Assembly: GCA_002427545.1 (NCBI GenBank)
Contig: DIRM01000053.1
Location: 1-40,629, forward strand
Source: Mageeibacillus sp. UBA5436
GTDB lineage: Bacteria; Bacillota; Clostridia; Saccharofermentanales; DTU023
Direction of reading: 5' to 3'
DNA length: 40,629 nt
How positions within the stretch are numbered: the first letter of the stretch is position 1; each line of letters starts with the position of its first letter. A program made the position numbers and the translations under genes. Shown here piece after piece: positions 33,899-40,629 of this stretch. Below the pieces are notes generated by a model. That model worked only from the letters and a program-made list of their open reading frames with translations. It searched no databases and was not told the origin of the DNA.

Positions 33899-36133
33899 AT
33901 GAGTGAAAAAGAAATTAAAAATACAGATCATCTGGTAGATAAAATACCAATTACAGAAACCCTACGCGAAAATTATATGCCTTATGCGATGAGCGTTATT
34001 GTCTCGCGTGCCATTCCAGAAATCGATGGTTTTAAACCTTCTCATCGTAAAATTTTATATACGATGTATCGAATGGGTTTGATGAAAGGTCCGCGTTCAA
34101 AATGTGCTGATATTGTGGGTCAAACAATGTCCTTGAATCCACATGGCGATCAAGCGATTTATGAAACATTAGTGCGAATGACACGCGGCAATGGAAGCTT
34201 AATTAATCCCTGGATTGATTCAAAAGGAAATTTCGGAAGAGTTTATTCACGTGATATGCAATTTGCTGCGTATCGATATACTGAGGCTCGATTAGATAAG
34301 AGTTGTGAAACTTTATTTTATGGCCTTAATAAAAATGCCGTTGAATTTGTTGATAATTATTCGGGAACACTTCAAGAACCTGTTTTATTACCAGCAACTT
34401 TTCCTACTATCTTAGTAAATAGCAATCAAGGTATTGCAGTCGGAATGGCTTCTAATATTTGTTCTTTTAATCTTAAAGAAGTTTGTGATGCAACAATCGC
34501 TTATATAGATGATACAGATGTTGATCTATTTAAATATATGCCAGCTCCTGATTTTTCGACAGGTGCTGAAATTATTTATGAAGAAGATATCATGCGTCAG
34601 ATTTATGAAACAGGTAGAGGATCAATAAAAATGCGATCTGTCTATCAAATTAATAAAAAACAAAGAACGATTGAAATTAGTGAAATACCATATTCAACAA
34701 CGGTTGAAGCTATTATGGATGATATCATTGATAATACAAAAAACGGTAAGTTAAAAGAAATTGTCAATGTTCGTGATGATACAGATTTAAATGGTTTAAA
34801 ATTAACAATTGATTATAAAGCATCTGCTGATATTAAATTATTGATGCAAAAATTATTTAAAATCACAGCAATTCAAAGTAATTTCGCTTGTAATTTTAAT
34901 ATTCTAATCAATGGCAAACCTAGGGTTATGGGCGTCAGAGAAATCATCAAAGAATGGTTAATTTGGCGTAGAGACTGTTTAAAGAATGAATTACTATTTG
35001 ATATACAAAAAAAATCTGATACATTACATATCTTAATTGGCTTAGAGACCATTCTTTTAGATATAGATAAAGCTATTAAAATTGTTCGCGAAACCGAAAA
35101 AGATGAACAGGTCATTCCGCGTTTAATGCAAGGTTTTCATATTGATGAGATTCAAGCAGAAGCAGTTGCCGAAATTAAATTAAGACAATTAAATAAAGAA
35201 TACATTCTAAAACGTATCAAAGATAAGGAAAATTTAGAAGCTGAGATTAAGCATTTAAAAGGTATTGTATCTGATCAGAATAAACTCGACAAAGAAATTC
35301 AATCTCAATTGAAAGATATTGCAAAAAAATACGGAAAAGAACGCTTAACTAAATTAGTTCCAGAATCTGAAATTGTCAAAGTTGATGTTGATGATTTCAT
35401 TGAAGATTATAATCTAAAACTATTTTTTACCAAGGATGGATATTTCAAAAAAATGGCTTTGACTTCTTTACGAAGTGCAGGTGATTTAAGAATAAAAGAA
35501 AATGATATGATTATTCAAGAACTGGAATCTACGAATAAATCCGATGTTTTATTTTTTACGAATTTAGGACAAGTCTATAAATTAAAATTATTTGATATTC
35601 CGGATCACAAACCATCTGAATTTGGAGAATTCACGCAAAATTTATTAGATTTAGAGAAAAATGAAAAAGTGATTGCTATTCATACTACTAATGAAGAATA
35701 CGAAGGCTATTTGATTCTTGGTTTTGCCGATGGACGTTGCGTTAAAATTGCTGTCAATAATTATTACACAAAAACCAATCGTAAAATGTTAAAAAATGCT
35801 TTTTATGATGGTTCGACATTGATAGGCCTTTTATATCAAGAAGAAGAAAATTCAGGAAAAGATATTATTCTACAAAATAATCAAGATAGAATGATTTTGG
35901 TTGAGAGTGATCGCATTACTTTGAAAGCAACAAAAAATTCACAAGGCAATGTGATTATGAAATTAAGAAAAGGCTATGAAGTTACTTCGATTAGTTTTGC
36001 AGATCAATTTCCTTCCAATTATGATTTTGACTATTATCGTGTGCGAACTTTACCTGCTGCAGGTAGATTTATTAAAGAAGAAGATATGGCTGCTAAACAA
36101 ATAACATTAACAGACATGTCAAAAGAGGATTAA
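33899..36133 (+). CDS. parC: DNA topoisomerase IV subunit A-like (divergent ParC)
   Basis: DNA-breaking subunit paired with parE. The 744-residue protein has YMPYAMSVIVSRAIPEIDG, the winged-helix region GFKPSHRKILYTMYRMG and the catalytic Tyr127 in AAYRYTEARL; a coiled coil lies around 400-475 and a beta-pinwheel C-terminal domain follows. No GyrA box (QRRGGKG) is visible, which supports decatenase rather than gyrase activity. The quinolone-contact positions of GyrA, Ser83 and Asp87, are Gln85 and Glu89 here (NPHGDQAIYE). There is no clear ribosome-binding site before the ATG, so coupling to parE is possible only weakly over 78 bases. The next gene begins 7 bases after the stop. Confidence 0.9.
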   Translation: MSEKEIKNTDHLVDKIPITETLRENYMPYAMSVIVSRAIPEIDGFKPSHRKILYTMYRMGLMKGPRSKCADIVGQTMSLNPHGDQAIYETLVRMTRGNGSLINPWIDSKGNFGRVYSRDMQFAAYRYTEARLDKSCETLFYGLNKNAVEFVDNYSGTLQEPVLLPATFPTILVNSNQGIAVGMASNICSFNLKEVCDATIAYIDDTDVDLFKYMPAPDFSTGAEIIYEEDIMRQIYETGRGSIKMRSVYQINKKQRTIEISEIPYSTTVEAIMDDIIDNTKNGKLKEIVNVRDDTDLNGLKLTIDYKASADIKLLMQKLFKITAIQSNFACNFNILINGKPRVMGVREIIKEWLIWRRDCLKNELLFDIQKKSDTLHILIGLETILLDIDKAIKIVRETEKDEQVIPRLMQGFHIDEIQAEAVAEIKLRQLNKEYILKRIKDKENLEAEIKHLKGIVSDQNKLDKEIQSQLKDIAKKYGKERLTKLVPESEIVKVDVDDFIEDYNLKLFFTKDGYFKKMALTSLRSAGDLRIKENDMIIQELESTNKSDVLFFTNLGQVYKLKLFDIPDHKPSEFGEFTQNLLDLEKNEKVIAIHTTNEEYEGYLILGFADGRCVKIAVNNYYTKTNRKMLKNAFYDGSTLIGLLYQEEENSGKDIILQNNQDRMILVESDRITLKATKNSQGNVIMKLRKGYEVTSISFADQFPSNYDFDYYRVRTLPAAGRFIKEEDMAAKQITLTDMSKED

Positions 36134-36140
36134 GTTTTGC

Positions 36141-38000
36141 ATGAAAGAATGGAAGCAAAACAAAAAAATAAATATAAAAAATATTTTAATTGTTCTAGCT
36201 GTTTTAGTTATCATTTTTAGCTTGGGTTTTATTGTTTATCATAATCGTTTAATAAACTATGAAACATCTTTTCAAAAAATGATGAACGAAAAAAATTATG
36301 CTGAAGCTTTAGATATTTATCATGAGATACAATCTAATGCCACAGATTCTAAAATGAGTAACCGTAAAAGACAGCGTTATATTGAGATACAAGAAGAATA
36401 TGAAGAGCTTGTCTCTAATAAGACCGAGAAAATATTAGAGCGGCTTGAAAATGGCGAAAATTTAACAAATGATGATCAAGCCTTTATTTTAGGAATGGAT
36501 GAGGTAACGAGTTCGGTTATTGCTCCTTATTTAACAAAAATAACAGAAAATTGGTTAGATCAAAAAATAGATTATGATGAATGGCGCTATATATTAGATG
36601 CATTTCAAGGCTTTCCTAATTTAGAGTTAAATGTAAAGACGCTGTTGGATCAAGAAACAGAACTCAAAATAGCAGCTGAAAAATTTAAAGCAACTGAAGA
36701 ATTAGATATTAAAGAAAATTGGAATAAAATTTGGGAATCTTGGTCAAATTTAACGACGGATGAGGAGATAGGGCGTTTTGCAACAAATTATGCTTCATAT
36801 CGGCTTCAAACTTTTCAAGATGATTTATATAAAATTTTGATGCAGGATGTTGATTTATATATTGAGCAAAATCGCTATTATAGTGCTAAAATTGTTCTGG
36901 ATCGTTTATTTGATGCTTTTCCAAATCAATCCGCTATTCAAGAAAAATTAAATATATGCAATGAAAATATTCCATCTAATTTGATTACCTGGGAAGATAC
37001 CGTAGAATCTATCTCTGTTAAACCATTATTAGTTGATATTTCTCAAGCCAAAAAAGGTAAATCAAAATATTTTGCTGAAAATGAATTGATTACAGCCGCT
37101 GAATTTGAGAATTTGTTAAATGAATTGTACGAGAATGATTATGTTTTAATTTCTCCTAATCTTTACTTTAATTATCCTGACAATTATTCGGAGGTTGTGG
37201 TACCTAAAGGTAAAAAACCTATAATCTTAATTTTTGAATCTTATCAATATTCGGCTGATTTTCAAGAAGCAGGTACAGCTGCAAAATTGGCATATAATAA
37301 AGATAACGATTCTTTTTACAGTTATTTAAACAGAAATGACCCTGAATCTATTTGTGATACAGATGTAGATGCAATTCCAATTCTCGAACAATTTATTAGT
37401 ACACATAATAATTTTAGTTTTAATGGGGCAAGAGCTCTTATTTCATTAAATGCAAATGAAAACTTATTTGGCTATATTATTAAATCTCAACAATTAAATA
37501 ATTATATTGATGATATGAGCGATTTAGGCCTGCCAATTAGTAGTTTGATAAATATGACTGATGAAGAAAAAGAAAATTATTTTCAAAAAGAGTATTTACC
37601 ATTAGCTCAATTAATTTCAGGATTAAAATATCATAATTATTATTTTTGCAATGGAACTTATTCAAATCAAGAATTAGATTTACTTGATTTAAATGAATTT
37701 AAATCAGAAATAGAAAATTGGGAAGATATTTGTTTTCCTTATTTGGGGAAAACGCAAGCTTTATTGTTTCCCAATGGTTCACATATCTATGCAAATCAAG
37801 ATAAATTAGATTATTTATTAGAAAAAGGATATGTTAATTTTTACAGTCAAGGAGCCGATGCTTATAATTATATGTCAGATGAATATTTTCATTTTAATTA
37901 TATCCCAATCAAAAAAGATAGTTTAACCGATTCAGAAAGCTGGCAATTAGATCGTTTAGTTAATGTGAATAATATCGTTGAATCTTGGCGGGATGAATAA
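36141..38000 (+). CDS. Membrane-anchored polysaccharide-deacetylase-fold protein without catalytic residues
   Basis: The 619-residue protein has one N-terminal anchor (ILIVLAVLVIIFSLGFIVY, about residues 15-33), an alpha-helical region (about 40-290, TPR-like start FQKMMNEKNYAEALDIY) and a C-terminal domain that tracks clostridial polysaccharide deacetylases: VVPKGKKPIILIF, DVDAIPILEQFIS, FSFNGARALISLNANENLFGY, KTQALLFPNGSHIY. The catalytic Asp pair (family SFDDVNYY) is Glu366-Ser367 (IFESYQY), and the zinc histidines (family FASHSYGH) are Gly505 and Asn509 (FCNGTYSN). Activity is therefore unlikely; glycan binding or a structural wall role is inference. The gene follows parC by 7 bases and shares one base with ispH's start. 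Confidence 0.72.
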   Translation: MKEWKQNKKINIKNILIVLAVLVIIFSLGFIVYHNRLINYETSFQKMMNEKNYAEALDIYHEIQSNATDSKMSNRKRQRYIEIQEEYEELVSNKTEKILERLENGENLTNDDQAFILGMDEVTSSVIAPYLTKITENWLDQKIDYDEWRYILDAFQGFPNLELNVKTLLDQETELKIAAEKFKATEELDIKENWNKIWESWSNLTTDEEIGRFATNYASYRLQTFQDDLYKILMQDVDLYIEQNRYYSAKIVLDRLFDAFPNQSAIQEKLNICNENIPSNLITWEDTVESISVKPLLVDISQAKKGKSKYFAENELITAAEFENLLNELYENDYVLISPNLYFNYPDNYSEVVVPKGKKPIILIFESYQYSADFQEAGTAAKLAYNKDNDSFYSYLNRNDPESICDTDVDAIPILEQFISTHNNFSFNGARALISLNANENLFGYIIKSQQLNNYIDDMSDLGLPISSLINMTDEEKENYFQKEYLPLAQLISGLKYHNYYFCNGTYSNQELDLLDLNEFKSEIENWEDICFPYLGKTQALLFPNGSHIYANQDKLDYLLEKGYVNFYSQGADAYNYMSDEYFHFNYIPIKKDSLTDSESWQLDRLVNVNNIVESWRDE

Positions 38001-38977
38001 TGGAGAAAAAATTGCAGAATATAGAAAAAGATAATCAGAATAAAACAGTCGGGGATTTAAACGTTATTGATATAAAGCCACGCGGATATTGTAAAGGCGT
38101 TATACGTTCTTTAAGATTACTAAAAAATATTCGTGAAAAATATCCAGATGAAACCATTTCTGTACTAGGTCGAATTGTGCATAATCGCTATGTAGCAGAA
38201 GCTATGGATTTATATAGCATAATTACCGTCGACTATCCTGGCTTAACACGCGAACAATTATTATCTTATGTTGATCATGGTATAGTTATTTTGTCGGCTC
38301 ATGGCTGTTCGGACATGGTTAAAGATAAAGCAAAGGCCAAAGGTTTAACAGTTATTGATGCAGCTTGTCCTGACGTTATTTCTTCTCATAAAATCATCGA
38401 AGATGCTTTAAAGAAAAATGAGCAAGTTATTTTTATAGGCAAATCTAAGCATCCAGAAACCGAAGCGGTCATGCAAAACTTTAAAAATATTAATTTAATT
38501 ACAAATATTTCAGATGTAAATAAATTAAAAATAGATCCTTTTGAGAAAATTGTAATCGCTAATCAAACAACTTTATCCAGTTTAGATATGAGAAACTTAA
38601 TTGAAGCCATTATTAAAAAATACCCTAATGCAAAGGTTATAGATGAAGTTTGTGGGGCTACTAGAGTGCGTCAAGAAGCAGTCATTAAAAATAGTAACTT
38701 AGATGCCTTAATTGTTGTTGGTGATCCAGATAGTAACAATACTGCAATGCTTGCAAAAATTGCTTTAGATAGTGGCATTAAAAATGTACAAAGAATTGAA
38801 ACAGTGCAAGACCTTGATTTAACAAAATTTCATAAAAATGATTTTGTTGGTATTACATCTGGAGCTTCTACACCACCTTATTTAACGGATATGGTATCTG
38901 ATTATCTTAAACAAATTAATCTTGCTGCTCCAATGCCAAAACCTGAAATTGATATTTCAAAGATTTTAGACTTATAA
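38000..38977 (+). CDS. ispH: 4-hydroxy-3-methylbut-2-enyl diphosphate reductase
   Basis: Last enzyme of the MEP pathway, forming IPP and DMAPP from HMBPP with a [4Fe-4S] cluster. The 325-residue protein keeps the three cluster cysteines: Cys31 (PRGYCKGVIRS), Cys123 (DAACPDV) and Cys218 (DEVCGATRVRQE). Substrate-binding residues are also present: IVHNRYV, LSAHGCS, GKSKHPETEA, ANQTTLS, DPDSNNT and TSGASTPPYL. Residues 1-20 are a polar extension before the usual start, so an alternative internal start is possible, but no ATG with a better site exists. Its ATG shares a base with the preceding TAA (TAATG), so translation is coupled. The neighbour yqeG begins 29 bases after. Confidence 0.95.
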   Translation: MEKKLQNIEKDNQNKTVGDLNVIDIKPRGYCKGVIRSLRLLKNIREKYPDETISVLGRIVHNRYVAEAMDLYSIITVDYPGLTREQLLSYVDHGIVILSAHGCSDMVKDKAKAKGLTVIDAACPDVISSHKIIEDALKKNEQVIFIGKSKHPETEAVMQNFKNINLITNISDVNKLKIDPFEKIVIANQTTLSSLDMRNLIEAIIKKYPNAKVIDEVCGATRVRQEAVIKNSNLDALIVVGDPDSNNTAMLAKIALDSGIKNVQRIETVQDLDLTKFHKNDFVGITSGASTPPYLTDMVSDYLKQINLAAPMPKPEIDISKILDL

Positions 38978-39006
38978 TTACAATTATGTAGAACACGGAG
39001 AGTATT

Positions 39007-39513
39007 TTGTTACAAAAATTTTATGATGAAAAATTAAAAGCTGATTATGAAACAACGGATTTAAGATTGTTTAATTGGCAAATAATAAAAAATCAAAAAA
39101 TCAAAATTGTTTTTTTAGATATTGACAATACTTTAGTTAAACATGGATCAAGGGAACCTGATGAATACGCAAAACAAGTCATTCAAGTGTTAAGAAAACA
39201 TGAATTTGATATTTGCATACTTTCAAATGCAATGAGCGATCGTATTACAGAATTTGCTGATAACCTAGGTGTGGATTATTTAGAAAATGCAAGAAAACCG
39301 AGTGCGAAACGTTTATTAGAAAAATTAGAAAAAAAAGGTTATACCAATCAAGAAGCCATATTAGTTGGTGATCAATTATTCACTGATATTTGGGCTGGAA
39401 AAAATGCAGGTTGTTTAACACTTTTAGTTCAACAAAGATTTCATGATGAAGCTTTTCAAGTGAAATTAAAAAGACATTTAGAAAAATATTTAATCAGGAA
39501 GTATCAAAAATGA
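39007..39513 (+). CDS. YqeG family HAD-type phosphatase
   Basis: HAD superfamily class IIIA hydrolase of unknown substrate. The 168-residue protein has the nucleophile motif FLDIDNTLVKHG (first Asp near residue 38), a motif II-like ILSNAMSDR, a lysine in RKPSAKR and the acidic motif III LVGDQLFTDIWAGKNAG. The YqeG branch is usually encoded near yqeH, nadD and rsfS in Bacillus; here that cluster is 23 kb away (14769-16463). The start is TTG with GGAGAG upstream. The 136 bases that follow hold the efp promoter. Confidence 0.88.
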   Translation: MLQKFYDEKLKADYETTDLRLFNWQIIKNQKIKIVFLDIDNTLVKHGSREPDEYAKQVIQVLRKHEFDICILSNAMSDRITEFADNLGVDYLENARKPSAKRLLEKLEKKGYTNQEAILVGDQLFTDIWAGKNAGCLTLLVQQRFHDEAFQVKLKRHLEKYLIRKYQK

Positions 39514-39553
39514 TTTTCCTGATATTTAAATGTGATTATGTTTATCATTTGCT

Positions 39554-39582
39554 TTGACTTGCAAGCTGATAACGAATACTTT
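39554..39582 (+). promoter_or_regulatory. Candidate efp promoter
   Basis: TTGACT (39554-39559), a 17-base spacer and TACTTT (39577-39582). The -35 is good, the -10 poor. A short inverted repeat TCATAAT-ATTA-ATTATGA lies downstream at 39604-39621 in the predicted leader. Confidence 0.4.
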
Positions 39583-39649
39583 AGAATTAAACAGATAAAA
39601 AGATCATAATATTAATTATGAAATGCTCTTTGAACAATAGGAGGAAAAG

Positions 39650-40213
39650 ATGATTACAGCAGGTGATTTCCGCAATGGAATAAACTTTGAAAAAGATGGT
39701 GAATTATTTCAAGTTATAGAATTTCAACATGTTAAACCAGGTAAGGGTGCAGCTTTTGTACGTACTAAGTATCGTAATTTAAAAACTGGAACAATTAAAG
39801 AAGAAAGCTTTAATCCATCCGTAAAATTTGAACAAGCTAGCTTGGATAGAAGGGATATGCAATATCTCTATAATGATGGTGATTTATATTATTTTATGGA
39901 TAATGACACCTATGAACAATTTCCTATCCGTGGTGACATTATTGGAGATAATGTAAGATTCTTAAAAGAAGGAACCATATGTCAAGTTGTTTCTCATCAA
40001 GGCGAAATTTTCTTAGTTGAATTACCTATTAAAGTAGAGCTTTTAGTTACAGTATGCGAACCAGCTGTTAAAGGTGATACAGCAACAAATGCAACAAAAT
40101 TAGCAACGGTTGAGACAGGTGCAGAAATTAGAGTTCCTCTTTTCATCAATCAAGATGATGTTATCCGTATTGATACACGTGATGGGCAATATGAGGAAAG
40201 AGTTCGCAATTAA
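39650..40213 (+). CDS. efp: Elongation factor P
   Basis: Rescues ribosomes stalled on proline runs by binding between the P and E sites. The 187-residue protein has the three beta-barrel KOW/OB domains: ITAGDFRNGINFEKDGELF, the tip loop KPGKGAAFVRTK with Lys32 as the modifiable residue, EESFNPSVKFEQA, and the C-terminal signature VPLFINQDDVIRIDTRDGQYEERV. Length is that of the family. AGGAGG lies seven bases before the ATG. No modification enzyme gene (epmA, ymfI, earP) is in the window. The Asp23-type gene follows, a common Firmicutes order ahead of nusB. Confidence 0.97.
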   Translation: MITAGDFRNGINFEKDGELFQVIEFQHVKPGKGAAFVRTKYRNLKTGTIKEESFNPSVKFEQASLDRRDMQYLYNDGDLYYFMDNDTYEQFPIRGDIIGDNVRFLKEGTICQVVSHQGEIFLVELPIKVELLVTVCEPAVKGDTATNATKLATVETGAEIRVPLFINQDDVIRIDTRDGQYEERVRN

Positions 40214-40225
40214 TTGTCCTGTTTG

Positions 40226-40242
40226 TGGAGAATTAATCTCCA
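40226..40242 (+). repeat. Small hairpin between efp and the Asp23 gene
   Basis: TGGAGA (40226-40231) pairs with TCTCCA (40237-40242) around ATTAA. It is not followed by a T-run, so it is unlikely to stop transcription; it may affect message stability or be chance. Confidence 0.35.
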
Positions 40243-40260
40243 TATATTATTGAGGAAAAT

Positions 40261-40629
40261 ATGACTTATCAAGATGATTATTCGATAAAAGGTGAACGCA
40301 GCATGTCCCAGGGATTTGTGGCTCAATATGCTGCTGAAGCTGCTTTACAAATAGAAGGTGTAATTAGTCTTGATTCAGGAGTATTAGTGAATTTGAAGCG
40401 AGCACTTGGCGTTTCTCATGAAGGGCACGGTGTTAAAGTAGAATTTAGTTCAGATAATGCAGAGTTTGTCACAATTACAATTTATCCAATTTGTGAATTT
40501 GGCTTTGTATTACCTGAAATTGCTTGGAATATTCAAGAAAAAGTTAAAGAAGATGTTGAATTGTATACAGGCTTGATTGTCAATTTTGTACATGTTCAAG
40601 TTATGGGCGTAACGCATAAGCTAAAGTAG
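40261..40629 (+). CDS. Asp23/Gls24 family envelope stress protein (YqhY-like)
   Basis: Small protein of the Asp23/Gls24 family, whose members are linked to cell-envelope stress and, for YqhY, to fatty-acid and acetyl-CoA carboxylase control. The 122-residue sequence shows the family features: GFVAQYAAEAALQIEGVISL near the N-terminus, GVKVEFSSDNAEFVTITIYPICEFG, AWNIQEKVKEDVELYTGL and a final VNFVHVQVMGVTH. It is complete; its stop codon TAG is the last three bases of the window. The ATG is preceded by TGAGGA. Position after efp matches the efp-yqhY-nusB order of Bacillus and Clostridium. Confidence 0.92.
   Translation: MTYQDDYSIKGERSMSQGFVAQYAAEAALQIEGVISLDSGVLVNLKRALGVSHEGHGVKVEFSSDNAEFVTITIYPICEFGFVLPEIAWNIQEKVKEDVELYTGLIVNFVHVQVMGVTHKLK

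Noticed and set aside
1..40629. CRISPR arrays, IS elements, toxin-antitoxin or defence genes
   Set aside because: No spaced repeats, transposase motifs or defence-type domains were seen in any intact open frame.

Overview
The window comes from a low-GC, Gram-positive (Firmicutes) chromosome, most likely a Clostridia-class anaerobe. The reasons are AT-rich DNA with strong Shine-Dalgarno sites, several TTG/GTG starts, tRNAs with encoded CCA, two phosphofructokinases of which one carries the pyrophosphate-type signature, an electron-bifurcating NfnAB pair, DUF4230 proteins, and the Firmicutes nadD-yqeK-rsfS and efp-Asp23 gene orders. I cannot name the genus from sequence alone. Every gene, including all six tRNAs, lies on the + strand, as expected for one long leading-strand segment. 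I see no prophage, IS element, CRISPR array or defence island; this is chromosomal housekeeping DNA with some unusual proteins in it.

Layout. 1-5.2 kb: 6-phosphofructokinase, then a polyphosphate pair (ppx, ppk1). 5.2-13.0 kb: sugar-nucleotidyltransferase-like protein overlapping argS, a M3-peptidase-like protein that has lost its zinc site, rdgB, an ACT-domain regulator, a polytopic membrane protein and prfB. 13.1-20.6 kb: purH, a one-chain NadD-YqeK fusion, rsfS, a ComEA-like protein with a broken N-terminal frame, thyA, folA, an Ogt-type alkyltransferase with a large extra N-terminal region, and a solitary nrdI. 20.8-24.8 kb: tRNA-His/Gln/Lys, a short-chain dehydrogenase, nfnAB behind a Rex-like operator, and tRNA-Lys(CTT). 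25.0-30.7 kb: two DUF4230 paralogues, PPi-type phosphofructokinase, GNAT acetyltransferase, a one-pass membrane protein with an external SH3b domain, a PHP phosphoesterase and tRNA-Gly/Arg. 30.9-40.6 kb: metallophosphoesterase, a divergent topoisomerase IV pair (parE, parC), a membrane-anchored deacetylase-fold protein without catalytic residues, ispH, yqeG, efp and an Asp23/Gls24 protein.

How the genes relate. Nucleotide metabolism is heavily represented (purH, thyA, folA, nrdI, rdgB). Glycolysis may be able to use either ATP or PPi, and polyphosphate synthesis and breakdown lie next to the first PFK. Translation genes (argS, prfB, rsfS, efp, tRNAs) are scattered between them.

The most interesting signals are: two long, intact proteins whose folds are recognisable but whose catalytic residues are all replaced (7990-9768 and 36141-38000); a nine-A run that puts the ComEA-like gene out of frame with its own well-marked start; a near-identical terminator hairpin reused after all three tRNA groups, with a compensatory base change; and a Rex-type inverted repeat in front of nfnAB. 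No complete new multi-gene system is evident. Family comparisons rest on remembered conserved motifs, since no database search was possible.
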